A program made the position numbers and the translations under genes. DNA of 64,000 nucleotides from Rhizobium sp. ACO-34A (GTDB lineage Bacteria; Pseudomonadota; Alphaproteobacteria; Rhizobiales; Rhizobiaceae), in contig CP021371.1 in NCBI GenBank assembly GCA_002600635.1, forward strand, positions 2,359,001 through 2,423,000, given 5' to 3'. This document shows positions 26,461-35,624 of the stretch, one piece after another (within the stretch, counting starts at the first letter, position 1; each line of letters starts with the position of its first letter). The notes below the pieces were generated by a model. It was not told the origin of the DNA and did not search any database. It was given only the letters and a program-made list of their open reading frames with translations.

Positions 26461-28026
26461 TCAGGTGAAAGCGTCGGGCATCGAATCCTTGCGCTTGGCG
26501 ATATAGGCCAGAAGCGCCTCGTCGATGGCCGGATCGAGCGGCGGAGCTTCGTAGGAGTCGAGCCACGAGCGGCAAAGCGCGTTGGCGCGATCCTCGATAC
26601 GCTTGCGGCCCTCCACTTCCCACTGTTCGAAGGAGTTGTTGTCGGCGAGCGCCGAGCGATAGAAGGCCGTCTGGAAGTTCGCCTGGGTGTGGGCGCAGCC
26701 GAGATAATGCGCGCCGGGACCCACTTCGCGGATGGCGTCCATGGCCTGCCCGCTCTCGGAAAGATCGACGCCCTGCGCGAGCTTCTGCATCATGCCGAGC
26801 TGGTCCTGGTCGATCATGAACTTCTCGTAGCAGGCGGCAAGACCGCCTTCGAGCCAGCCTGCGGCATGCAGCACGAAGTTGGTGCCGGCAAGCAGCGTCA
26901 TGTTGAGCGTATTGGCGCTCTCATGGGCCGCCTGCGCATCCGGAACCTTGGATGCGCAAAGCGAGCCGCCGGTACGGAACGGCAGTCCGAGACGCCGTGC
27001 GAGCTGGGCCGCGCCGTAAGAAACCAGCGCCGGTTCCGGCGTGCCGAAGGTCGGTGCGCCCGACTGCATCGAGATCGAGGCGGCGAAGGTACCGAACAGC
27101 ACCGGCGCGCCCGGGCGGATAAGCTGGGTGAAGGACGCACCCGCCAGCACTTCCGCAAGGATCTGGGTCAGTGTGCCGGCGACCGTGACCGGGCTCATCG
27201 CACCGGAAAGGATGAAGGGCGAGATCACGCAGGCCTGGTTGTGCCGGGCATAGACCTTTGCCGCGCCGAGCATGGTCTCGTCGTATACCATCGGCGAGTT
27301 CGCGTTGATCAGGTTGATCAGGACCGTGTTGTTCTCGACGAAGTCGTCGCCGAACAGGATCTTGCACATGGCGACCGAATCTTCCGCCCTTTCCGGTGCG
27401 GTGACCGAGCCCATGAACGGCTTGTCGGAATATTTGATATGGCTGTAGACCATGTCCAGGTGGCGCTTGTTCACCGGAATGTCCACCGGTTCGCAGACCG
27501 TGCCGCCGGAATGGTGCACCGAAGGCGCCATGTAGGAGAGCTTCACGAAATTGCGGAAATCCTCAAGCGTCGCGTAACGGCGGTTGCCGTCGAGGTCGCG
27601 GACGAAGGGCGAGCCGTAGTTCGGCGCGAACACGGTAGCCTTGCCGCCGATCTGTACGCTGCGCTCCGGGTTGCGGGCATGCTGGGTGAAGACGGAAGGC
27701 GCGGTCTTCAGCAGTTCGCGGCACAGCCCCTTGGGGAAATGAACGCGCTGTCCCTTCACGTCGGCACCGGCTTGTCTCCAGAGTTCCAGCGCTTCTGCGT
27801 CGTCACGGAACTCGATGCCGATCTCCTCCAGAATGGTATCGGCATTGCGCTCGATGATCTGCAGGCCTTCCTCGTCGAGCACTTCATAGGGCGCGATCTT
27901 GCGGGTGATGTAAGGCATGGCCGGTCCGGCGCCGCCACCGCTGCGCGATGCCCTGCGGGCGGCAGCCCCGCGTCCCTCGCCGCGAGAGCGACGTCCTTCG
28001 CCTGATTGTGCCGTGATGTCGTCCAT
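26461..28026 (-). CDS. trimethylamine methyltransferase (MttB) family protein, non-pyrrolysine
   Basis: 521-residue MttB superfamily protein beginning after a Gly/Arg-rich tail (about residues 8-36) with MPYITRKIAPYEVLDEEGL. Family motifs include SVHHSGGTVCEP, SPFILSGAMSPVTVAGTL and PAPxFGTPEPAL-like APTFGTPEPALVS. The frame has no amber codon, so it belongs to the non-pyrrolysine group, whose characterised members demethylate glycine betaine, proline betaine or carnitine. It would transfer a methyl group to the corrinoid protein encoded divergently at 28297. Substrate unknown from sequence. GAGGAAACAGAC precedes the ATG. Confidence 0.92.
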   Translation of the reverse strand: MDDITAQSGEGRRSRGEGRGAAARRASRSGGGAGPAMPYITRKIAPYEVLDEEGLQIIERNADTILEEIGIEFRDDAEALELWRQAGADVKGQRVHFPKGLCRELLKTAPSVFTQHARNPERSVQIGGKATVFAPNYGSPFVRDLDGNRRYATLEDFRNFVKLSYMAPSVHHSGGTVCEPVDIPVNKRHLDMVYSHIKYSDKPFMGSVTAPERAEDSVAMCKILFGDDFVENNTVLINLINANSPMVYDETMLGAAKVYARHNQACVISPFILSGAMSPVTVAGTLTQILAEVLAGASFTQLIRPGAPVLFGTFAASISMQSGAPTFGTPEPALVSYGAAQLARRLGLPFRTGGSLCASKVPDAQAAHESANTLNMTLLAGTNFVLHAAGWLEGGLAACYEKFMIDQDQLGMMQKLAQGVDLSESGQAMDAIREVGPGAHYLGCAHTQANFQTAFYRSALADNNSFEQWEVEGRKRIEDRANALCRSWLDSYEAPPLDPAIDEALLAYIAKRKDSMPDAFT

Positions 28027-28296
28027 GTCTGTTTCCTCGCTCAGGCGCTTGATGCGCTGCTTCTCACTCCTTCATTATGCTATTCAAATTCGTCCGTGAA
28101 ACCATCCTTAATGCGCCAAGCGCTTGCGTCTGGCAGACATGGCATTTGTCAATGCTGGTCTGATGCCGTCGTTTTTCAGGATCGGCGCGTCGCTTTCGAA
28201 AAGAGTTTTTGGCGATATTGAGGTTTAACTTCCCTTCAGGCAGTCTGATTTGGCTGCGATCGGAATCGCGATAAAAACGAAGCGGGAAGCACCATC
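28027..28296. promoter_or_regulatory. divergent promoter region between MttB-like and corrinoid protein genes
   Basis: 270 bases without a gene. On the minus strand ttgacaaatgccatgtctgcc gives a -35-like TTGACA pointing at the MttB-like gene; gccaagcgcttgc and gtctggcagac are short dyads that could be operators. I saw no cobalamin riboswitch (no B12-box-like sequence). Confidence 0.4.
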
Positions 28297-28998
<702 letters not shown>

Positions 28999-29029
28999 GG
29001 TCCTGCTTGGCAAATGCCAGCCAGGTATG

Positions 29030-29064
29030 AAAAAGCGCCGGTTGCCTTGCTGCCGGCGCTTTTT
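29030..29064 (+). terminator. intrinsic terminator after the corrinoid protein gene
   Basis: aaaaagcgccgg ... ccggcgcttttt: a 12-base arm pair with an 11-base loop and a terminal T-run. The symmetrical A/T flanks would let it work for both strands. Confidence 0.85.
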
Positions 29065-29177
29065 GATTGATGAGGTTCGGAAGGCCACCGGGTCCCACGG
29101 CCTCAAAGCCCCGAGACCCAGCAGGCCGCCGCAGTTGTCGCAACAACGGTGATCGCCCTATATATCAGAGGAAGGGT

Positions 29178-29336
29178 TTACTGGGCTGCCCTCTCGACAT
29201 CCTGTCCGGCAGCCTGGGTCGCATTGACGGCGCTGGCGGTGTCCTTGCCCATGCCGCGGATGGTATTGCCGCAGCCTGTCAGGGCGAGCCCGGAAACGAT
29301 GAGGACTGTGGCGACGGTCAGTGTCTTGAAGGTCAT
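29178..29336 (-). CDS. entericidin-like small lipoprotein, copy 1
   Basis: 52 residues: MTFKTLTVATVLIVSGL, lipobox ALTGC, then GNTIRGMGKDTASAVNAT. The lipobox Cys followed by GNTIRGxGKD is the EcnA/EcnB (entericidin) pattern. Predicted outer- or inner-membrane lipoprotein. The start at 29336 has GGAG upstream. A paralog sits at 30019 on the same strand. Confidence 0.85.
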   Translation of the reverse strand: MTFKTLTVATVLIVSGLALTGCGNTIRGMGKDTASAVNATQAAGQDVERAAQ

Positions 29337-29386
29337 GATTGGAAGCTCCAGAAAATGGTGATGGAACAATTGCATCGGATACCAGC

Positions 29387-29986
29387 GTGAAACGCGGCAA
29401 CGCGAAAAAGGTTCACGTCATCGCTTGCGGCGCCATCGCTCGCGAGATCCTTGCCGTTTCGCGCCTGTCGCAACTCGAACATCTGGAGCTTTCCTGTCTG
29501 CCGGCGATCTGGCATGCGACTCCGGACAGGATTGCTCCGGGGGTGGAACAGGCGGTTGTCGAAGCTCGGCAGAACGGTGCGGAAAGGGTTTTCGTCGCCT
29601 ATGCCGATTGCGGGACCGGCGGCCTTCTCGACAAGGTGTGCGAACGCCTCGGCGTGGAACGCCTTTCGGGGCCGCACTGTTATTCCTTCTTTGCCGGCAA
29701 TGAGGACTTCGCCGCCCGCTGGGACGACGATGTGACGGCCTTCTTCCTTACCGACTTCCTTGCCCGCCAGTTCGAGGCCTTCGTCATCGAGCCGCTGGGG
29801 CTCGACCGCCATCCGCAACTGAAGGACATGTATTTCGGCAACTACACGAAGCTGGTCTACCTGTCGCAGGAAGAGGATGCGGCCTTGCAGGAAAAGGCCA
29901 GATTCGCGGCCGATTACCTCGGCCTCGCCTATGAATACCGGTTCACCGGTTATGGCGATCTGCAGAAGGAACTGTCGGTCCTATGA
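29387..29986 (+). CDS. DUF1638 domain protein of the C1 cluster
   Basis: About 199 residues. VHVIACGAIAREI opens the domain; ELSCLPAIWHATPDRIAPGVE and VFVAYADCGTGGLLDKVC carry conserved-looking cysteines. DUF1638 genes recur beside corrinoid methyltransferase genes, but their role is unknown. The start is uncertain: GTG at 29387 is chosen over an upstream TTG; there is no ATG. Placed between two entericidin-like genes facing the other way. Confidence 0.78.
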   Translation: MKRGNAKKVHVIACGAIAREILAVSRLSQLEHLELSCLPAIWHATPDRIAPGVEQAVVEARQNGAERVFVAYADCGTGGLLDKVCERLGVERLSGPHCYSFFAGNEDFAARWDDDVTAFFLTDFLARQFEAFVIEPLGLDRHPQLKDMYFGNYTKLVYLSQEEDAALQEKARFAADYLGLAYEYRFTGYGDLQKELSVL

Positions 29987-30018
29987 CGGAGCGGAGAAAT
30001 CCGCCCCTCCAGTCCCGG

Positions 30019-30177
30019 TTACTTCACGGAATTTGCGACACTGCGTCCCGCGTCCTTGGTCGCATCGACCACGCCTCCGACGTCCTTGCCGACGCCGCGG
30101 ATAGTATTGCCGCAGCCGCCGAGTGCAATCAGCGCGAAACCGAGAACGACAGCCGTGGAAATCTGCCTTGCCGACAT
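30019..30177 (-). CDS. entericidin-like small lipoprotein, copy 2
   Basis: 52 residues: MSARQISTAVVLGFAL, lipobox ALGGC, then GNTIRGVGKDVGGVVDAT. Same length as, and clearly paralogous to, copy 1. GGAAGG precedes the ATG at 30177. Convergent with the DUF1638 gene (32-base gap). Confidence 0.85.
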   Translation of the reverse strand: MSARQISTAVVLGFALIALGGCGNTIRGVGKDVGGVVDATKDAGRSVANSVK

Positions 30178-30291
30178 GAGAAACCTTCCCGATGAAACAT
30201 TGGAACCAATCAGCGTCCATCGCACCGGCTCAGGATAAATGCAAGGCAGCCCGCCTCCCCCTGATCCGGCTATCCTGCCGGTTCGGGCAGT

Positions 30292-31185
30292 TCAATGCAG
30301 GCTGATCAGCGCTGTGCCGGCGATTGCGACGATACCGCCAGCCCAGGCTTTCGCGGATGGTCGCTTGCCGGTACGCGCCCATACCATGGGCAGGATGACG
30401 ACAGGGGTCATCGAGGAGAGCGTGGAGACGATTCCAACGTCGCCGCTCTCCAGTGCAGCCATCAACAGGGACATTCCAAGGCAATTGCCGAAGAAGGACG
30501 AGCAGGCGCTGATCCCGAGATCCTTCAGGCGAAAGGTCTGCGGCTCCTTGCTGCGGCCAAAGGGAAAAAGCGCAAGCAGCAGGAAGAACCCCGCGGCAAG
30601 TCCTGCCCGCAAGGCGACCGCCGTAAACGGTTCCACGCCGGAAGCCATGGCGGGCCGGGCGAAGATCCCGCCCAGCGCCTGGCCTAGAGCGGTGATGACG
30701 CCGAACAGGATGCCCCACCGAAGAAGCGAGGTGGCAGCGCCGGCTTTCGTCGCTCCGTCACTCAGGCGTGGCGAGCCGATGGCAAGCACGATGCCCGCCA
30801 GCACGAGAGCGACACCGACGCCCTGTTGCAGGGTGATGGTCTCACCATAGGCGGCATAGCCGAAGGCGAGCGCAAAGGGTGACGTTAGCGAAAAGAGCAA
30901 TGCTGTCAGCCGCGGACCGGCCGTATAGATCGCCGCGAAATAGGTCGTGCTGGCAATCGCGATGCCGAAGAAACTCGAGGCCGCCAGCAGCTTGAATTCT
31001 TCGAAGCCCACGGTGCGCCAGCCGCCAAGCGCCAGCGAAATGCAGCCGGTCATCAGAAAGGCGATGATGAACTGCCAGCGGGCGAGCCGCATCAGCGCAA
31101 CCCGTCCCTTGAGTTCGCTGATGAACATGGAACTGAGCGCAATGCTTGTGGCGGAAGCGACCGCCAATGCTTCGGAAACGAACAC
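30292..31185 (-). CDS. EamA/DMT family transporter
   Basis: 297-residue protein with ten hydrophobic segments in two EamA repeats, a drug/metabolite transporter fold in the inner membrane. A GTG start at 31185 is preceded by AGGTGG. Sits inside the C1 gene region but on the opposite strand; whether it carries a methylated substrate is unknown. Confidence 0.85.
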   Translation of the reverse strand: MFVSEALAVASATSIALSSMFISELKGRVALMRLARWQFIIAFLMTGCISLALGGWRTVGFEEFKLLAASSFFGIAIASTTYFAAIYTAGPRLTALLFSLTSPFALAFGYAAYGETITLQQGVGVALVLAGIVLAIGSPRLSDGATKAGAATSLLRWGILFGVITALGQALGGIFARPAMASGVEPFTAVALRAGLAAGFFLLLALFPFGRSKEPQTFRLKDLGISACSSFFGNCLGMSLLMAALESGDVGIVSTLSSMTPVVILPMVWARTGKRPSAKAWAGGIVAIAGTALISLH

Positions 31186-31218
31186 TTGCCACCTGTGGAG
31201 AGAGATGGCGCTCCTTAG

Positions 31219-31310
31219 CGTAATTCCAGCAGAAGTGTGAAGCGGTTTTGCGTCAGGACAAGCGCTGGAGCATCAGAGACTGTTCCGCTATCGCCGGAAC
31301 CGCTCCAACG
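31219..31310. repeat. intergenic double-hairpin repeat, copy 2 (diverged)
   Basis: gtaattccagcagaagtgtgaagcggttttgcgtcagg followed by a weaker gagcatcagag...cgctcc palindrome. Matches the left unit of copies 1 and 4. Occupies part of the 317-base stretch 31186-31502; the remainder shows no gene. Confidence 0.75.
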
Positions 31311-31502
31311 TAAGAGCTTGAGCTCCGGGCTAGCCCCCAAGGGGGTGATTAACCTGACTTTCAGCAAGCAACGCTAAACAGGACGCTCTCTGTGCCGCCT
31401 GGAATGTTTCCCGGCAGAAAAAACCCAAGAGACGGGGGATCGGATGATGTCGGGCATTGCGGGAGTGGTTATCGCTTGGTTTCATCGTCCGGAGGCGTCG
31501 AA

Positions 31503-32276
31503 GTGACCGAACGCGCGCCGACCGTTCTCCTTCTCACCGCCGGTGGTCCGAACCCGGCTATCGTCGCGAATGCGCTCGCAACCCGTTTCCCCGGTCTGCA
31601 GGTGGTGCTCGAGGCATCGGAATCGAAATGGGGCATCACCCGTCGTCGCGCGCGCCGTCTTGGCTGGCCGAACGCGCTCGGGCAACTGGCGACGATGATC
31701 GCCGCGCGCCTGCTCCGCCGTTTCGCCGCAAGACGCACCGCGGATCTTGTCGCTTCGAGCGGCTACAGCGCCGAGTTTTCTCCTGCCATTCCCCAGCACG
31801 AGGTTTCCTCCATCAATGACGAGAGCTGCGTTGCGCTGGTGCAGGCGCTCCAGCCCAAGGCCATCCTGCTGGTCAGCACGCGGCTGATGTCGTCGGCCGT
31901 TCTTTCCTCCATGCCCTGCCCGGTCATCAACCTGCATGCCGGCATCAATCCCGCCTATCGCGGCCAGATGGGCGGTTACTGGTCGCTGGTGGAGCGTGAC
32001 AGCGGAAACTTCGGCGCGACCGTCCATCTGGTCGATGCCGGAACCGATACCGGCGGCACGCTCTATGAAGTCCGCACCGCGCCGGAAAAAGGCGATTTTA
32101 TCTCGACTTATCCGCTCGTCCTGACGATTGCGGCGCTCGACATTACCCGTCAGGCCGTTGAAGATGCGGTGGCCGGACGCCTGTCGCCCCATCGGCCCGG
32201 CGGGCCTTCGGCACTGCGCTTTCCGCCCGCCATTTGGGACTGGCTGCGTCACGGCCTCGTGCGCGGCGTCTGGTAA
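31503..32276 (+). CDS. formyltransferase-fold protein of the C1 cluster
   Basis: 257 residues with the formyl_trans_N signature INLHAGINPAYRGQMGGYWSLV and VDAGTDTGGTLYE, containing the Asn-His-Asp type catalytic elements of PurN/Fmt-like enzymes. It starts at a GTG (31503) with GGAGG upstream. First gene of the rightward run ending in the ASKHA gene. It could move or hydrolyse a formyl group on H4folate, analogous in role to PurU in chloromethane pathways, but the partner substrate is not evident. Confidence 0.75.
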   Translation: MTERAPTVLLLTAGGPNPAIVANALATRFPGLQVVLEASESKWGITRRRARRLGWPNALGQLATMIAARLLRRFAARRTADLVASSGYSAEFSPAIPQHEVSSINDESCVALVQALQPKAILLVSTRLMSSAVLSSMPCPVINLHAGINPAYRGQMGGYWSLVERDSGNFGATVHLVDAGTDTGGTLYEVRTAPEKGDFISTYPLVLTIAALDITRQAVEDAVAGRLSPHRPGGPSALRFPPAIWDWLRHGLVRGVW

Positions 32277-32372
32277 TTCGGTGCAGCGTCGCTTTTTGCC
32301 ATATGCGACGTCGTCAAAAGCGCAGTCCCTCGCCTGAGCCACGTGCATTCTGACGAAAAAGGGAGTGAAGAC

Positions 32373-32675
32373 ATGGCCGACAGGATCATCGTCTACTGGC
32401 GCGACATACCCGCCCAGGTCATCGTCAAGCAGGGCAGGAAAACGGCAAAACGGGAACTGTCCCTCCGGTTTACCGAAGCCATCGACATGTGCGCCATGCG
32501 CACCGGCGCGGCCGAGACCGACGACTATCTCGCGGAATGGCGCAAGGGCGATCCGATCCCGGTCGGCGACGATCTCGAAGCGGAAGCCGACAAGGCCACG
32601 GCGGAAATCGAGGCGGCATACGACAAGGCGCGTCTCGTCGCCCTCGTCCATGCCGGAGGCCGGGACGATGGCTGA
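32373..32675 (+). CDS. Virulence_fact-type small protein
   Basis: 100 residues: MADRIIVYWRDIPAQVIVKQ, then RELSLRFTEAIDMCAMRTG and DDYLAEWRKG. This matches my memory of the 'virulence factor' Pfam family found in alphaproteobacterial C1 clusters; its biochemical role is unknown. GGGAGTGAAGAC precedes the ATG. Its stop overlaps the next start by 8 bases. Confidence 0.72.
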   Translation: MADRIIVYWRDIPAQVIVKQGRKTAKRELSLRFTEAIDMCAMRTGAAETDDYLAEWRKGDPIPVGDDLEAEADKATAEIEAAYDKARLVALVHAGGRDDG

Positions 32676-33252
32676 GGCAAAGCCGCTCAAGGGGAATGCT
32701 GCGCCTGCCGCAAAGGCCGCTTCCGGCGCTTATACGCCGTCCAGCGTGTCGCCCAACCGCCGCGCGCGCCGTTCCTATACCATCCGTCTCTGGTCCGTAC
32801 GTCATTCGCGGGCGCTGGAATGGTTCTATGCGCGTTTCGCCAATGCCTTCCTCTTTCTCCATCCGCTGTGGAAAAAGCTCGGTTATGCCCGCGTCGAGCG
32901 GCCGGTGACCTTCGTCGAGCGCAATGTCAAGGGCCTGCTGTTCGACTGTCGCATGTGCGGCCAGTGCGTGCTGTCGTCCACCGGCATGTCCTGTCCCATG
33001 AACTGCCCCAAGCAGCTCAGGAACGGTCCCTGCGGCGGCGTTCGCGCCAACGGCAATTGCGAGGTCGAGCCGGACATGCCCTGCGTCTGGGTTCAGGCCT
33101 GGGCGGGATCGCGCAACATGGTGCATGGAGAGGCGATCATGAAGGTGCAGAAGCCGGTGAACCAGTCCCTGCGCGAAACCTCGTCCTGGCTGCGCGTCAC
33201 CGCCGAGGCCGCCGAGATCCGGGACACTCTCTCGAAGGATGCGAAGGCATGA
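32668..33252 (+). CDS. methylenetetrahydrofolate reductase C-terminal (cysteine-rich) domain protein
   Basis: 194 residues. A basic N-terminus leads to the motif DCRMCGQCVLSSTGMSCPM, then NCPKQLRNGPCGGVRANGNC; the many cysteines probably bind a metal or Fe-S centre. In other bacteria this domain is the partner of a short MetF. It overlaps the catalytic gene at 33249 by 4 bases (ATGA), so the two are co-translated and likely one complex. Confidence 0.85.
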   Translation: MAEAKPLKGNAAPAAKAASGAYTPSSVSPNRRARRSYTIRLWSVRHSRALEWFYARFANAFLFLHPLWKKLGYARVERPVTFVERNVKGLLFDCRMCGQCVLSSTGMSCPMNCPKQLRNGPCGGVRANGNCEVEPDMPCVWVQAWAGSRNMVHGEAIMKVQKPVNQSLRETSSWLRVTAEAAEIRDTLSKDAKA

Positions 33253-34340
33253 GCCCCGATATCGATCCCCACGATCCCGGCGCGCCTCTCGATCCGCTTC
33301 CCGGCCATTCCTCCCGCGGCCGCCTTGAGCGCGTGCTGCGCCGCGGCGAATTCGCCGTAACCGCCGAACTCAACCCACCCGACAGCGCCAATCCGCAGGA
33401 TGTTTACGAGCGCGCCTCGGTCTTCGATGGCTGGGTCGATGGCATCAACGCGGTGGATGCCTCCGGCGCCAATTGCCACATGTCCTCGGTCGGCATCTGC
33501 GCCCTGCTGACGCGCATGGGTTACGCCCCGATCATGCAGATCGCCTGCCGCGACAAGAACCGCATCGCCATTCAGGGCGACGTTCTCGGCGCATCCGCCA
33601 TGGGCGTGCAGAACATCATGTGCCTGACCGGCGACGGGGTGCAGGCCGGCGACCAACCGGGCGCCAAGCCGGTCTTCGATCTCGACTGCATGTCGCTTCT
33701 GGAAACCGTGCGCACCATGCGCGACCAGTCGAAATTCCTCTCCGGCCGCAAGCTTACCTCGCCGCCACAGGTCTTTCTGGGTGCCGCCATCAATCCTTTT
33801 GCCCCGCCCTACGATTTCCGGCCCTACCGCCTCGCCAAGAAGATCGAGGCCGGTGCCCAGTTCGTACAGAGCCAGTACTGCTTCGACGTGCCGATGTTCC
33901 GCGAATACATGAAGAAGGTCCGCGATCTCGGACTGCATGAGAAATGCTTCATCCTCGTCGGCGTCGGTCCCCTTGCCTCGGCCAAGACCGCCAACTGGAT
34001 CCGCTCCAACGTCCCCGGCATCCACATTCCCGACGCCGTCATCAAGCGTCTGGAAGGCGCTGAGGACCAGAAGAAGGAAGGCAAGCAGCTCTGCATCGAC
34101 ATCATCAACGAGGTGAAGGAGATCGAAGGCATCTCCGGCGTCCACGTCATGGCCTACCGCCAGGAGGAATACGTCGCCGAGATTGTCCATGAATCGGGCG
34201 TCCTGAGGGGCCGCAAGCCGTGGCAGCGCGAACCGAGCCCTGTCGATGCGCTCGTCGCGGAGCGGCTCGAGGCGATCCGTGGAGAGAAGCTCGAAGATCA
34301 GCAGCAGCTCGCCGAAAAAGCCGCCAGCCATCCCCATTGA
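33249..34340 (+). CDS. methylenetetrahydrofolate reductase, catalytic subunit (MetF-like)
   Basis: 363-residue TIM-barrel flavoprotein converting methyl-H4folate and methylene-H4folate. EFAVTAELNPPDSANP, MQIACRDKNRIAIQGDVLGA, IMCLTGDG and EAGAQFVQSQYCFD are MetF-family motifs. In this setting it would run in the oxidative direction, taking methyl groups delivered from the corrinoid system. Start at 33249 overlaps the preceding stop. Confidence 0.9.
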   Translation: MSPDIDPHDPGAPLDPLPGHSSRGRLERVLRRGEFAVTAELNPPDSANPQDVYERASVFDGWVDGINAVDASGANCHMSSVGICALLTRMGYAPIMQIACRDKNRIAIQGDVLGASAMGVQNIMCLTGDGVQAGDQPGAKPVFDLDCMSLLETVRTMRDQSKFLSGRKLTSPPQVFLGAAINPFAPPYDFRPYRLAKKIEAGAQFVQSQYCFDVPMFREYMKKVRDLGLHEKCFILVGVGPLASAKTANWIRSNVPGIHIPDAVIKRLEGAEDQKKEGKQLCIDIINEVKEIEGISGVHVMAYRQEEYVAEIVHESGVLRGRKPWQREPSPVDALVAERLEAIRGEKLEDQQQLAEKAASHPH

Positions 34341-34440
34341 ACGCGGCGTTCGGCCGCCCGCCGACGCCCCGACGCTGCCCTTGTAACCCATTTCCCGGCA
34401 CGCTAGACCTCATTGACGCGCGCCCGACCGGAGGACCGAA

Positions 34441-35406
34441 ATGACCCGTACCATCGTCGCATCCGCAACCCGAGAAATCATCATCGGCTTCGACCAGCCC
34501 TTCTGCGTCATCGGGGAGCGTATCAATCCGACCGGACGCAAGAAGCTCGCCGCGGAAATGATCGAGGGTAATTTCGATACCGTCATCAAGGATGCGCTGG
34601 AACAGGTCGCCGCGGGTGCCACCATGCTCGACGTCAATGCGGGCGTCACCGCCGTTAATCCGAACGAGACCGAACCGCCGCTCCTCGTCAAGACCATGGA
34701 GATCGTCCAGGGCCTCGTCGATGTGCCGCTTTCGATCGACAGTTCCGTGACCGCTGCGATCGAGGCCGCGCTCAAGATCGCCAAGGGCCGGCCGCTCATC
34801 AATTCCGTCACCGGCGAGGAAGAGAAGCTCGAAGCCATCCTGCCGCTCTGCAAGAAATACGACGTGCCGGTCGTCGCGATCTCCAACGACGAGACCGGCA
34901 TTTCGCAGGATCCCGACGTCCGTTTCGCGGTCGCAAAGAAGATCGTCGAGCGCGCCGCCGATTACGGCATCAAGCCGCATGATATCGTCGTCGATCCGCT
35001 GGTCATGCCGATCGGTGCTGTCGGCTCTGCCGGCCTGCAGGTTTTCGCTCTCCTTCGCCGCCTGCGCGATGAGCTGAAGGTCAACACCACCTGCGGTCTG
35101 TCCAACATTTCCTTCGGCCTGCCCCATCGCCACGGCATCAATGCCGGTTTCATTCCGATGGTCATCGGCGCCGGCATGACGAGCGCGATCATGAACCCCT
35201 GCCGCCCGGCCGAAATGGAGGCCGTGCGCGCCGCCAACGTTCTGAACGGCACCGACGAGCATTGCTACAACTGGATCAAGACCTACCGCGACTACAAGCC
35301 GGCCGAAGGCGGCGCGGCCGCTCTGGCCGTAGCACCGGCTGCTGCCGCCGGTGGTCGCCGCGGCGGCCGCGCCGCGCGGGTGGGTGGCGGTGCTGCGACC
35401 GAGTAA
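34441..35406 (+). CDS. methyltetrahydrofolate:corrinoid methyltransferase (pterin-binding)
   Basis: 321 residues with a pterin-binding TIM barrel: FCVIGERINPTGRKKLAAE, MLDVNAGVTAVN, LSIDSSVTAAIEAAL and VDPLVMPIGA. Lacks its own B12 domain, so it should dock with the corrinoid protein encoded at 28297. It transfers the methyl group to H4folate (MtgA/CmuB-type role). The C-terminus is a low-complexity Ala/Gly/Arg tail (GGRRGGRAARVGGG), odd for the family. Confidence 0.92.
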   Translation: MTRTIVASATREIIIGFDQPFCVIGERINPTGRKKLAAEMIEGNFDTVIKDALEQVAAGATMLDVNAGVTAVNPNETEPPLLVKTMEIVQGLVDVPLSIDSSVTAAIEAALKIAKGRPLINSVTGEEEKLEAILPLCKKYDVPVVAISNDETGISQDPDVRFAVAKKIVERAADYGIKPHDIVVDPLVMPIGAVGSAGLQVFALLRRLRDELKVNTTCGLSNISFGLPHRHGINAGFIPMVIGAGMTSAIMNPCRPAEMEAVRAANVLNGTDEHCYNWIKTYRDYKPAEGGAAALAVAPAAAAGGRRGGRAARVGGGAATE

Positions 35407-35415
35407 TTCCAGAGA

Positions 35416-35583
35416 CGCCCCTCATCCGCCTGCCGGCACCTTCTCCCCGCAAGCAGGGAGAAGGCGGATCGCGGAAAGCGTCCGGCCGGTCTATTGTCAG
35501 GGGAATTGTGTGTCTGCCGGCGAACAGGGCGTTGTTCCCTCTCCCCGTTTACGGGGAGAGGGTTAGGGTGAGGGGCAATCCTG
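35416..35583. repeat. RIME-like palindromic element
   Basis: Two palindromic modules: ccttctccccgc-aagc-agggagaagg (left, preceded by cccctcatccg) and ccctctccccgtttacggggagaggg (right, followed by ttagggtgagggg). This is the layout of rhizobial intergenic mosaic elements. It fills nearly all of the gap between the methyltransferase and ASKHA genes, placing hairpins inside the putative operon. Confidence 0.88.
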
Positions 35584-35624
35584 CGCCAGGGTATTTGTTA
35601 GGAAGCACGTCGAGTATCAATGGA

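Noticed and set aside
26434..28005. 523-codon plus-strand frame opposite the MttB-like gene
   Set aside because: Antisense shadow; product is Arg/Gly/Val-rich with no domain, and the minus strand has clear family motifs.
28027..28296. Cobalamin riboswitch before the corrinoid genes
   Set aside because: I looked for a B12-box-like sequence and a switch-terminator arrangement and found neither.
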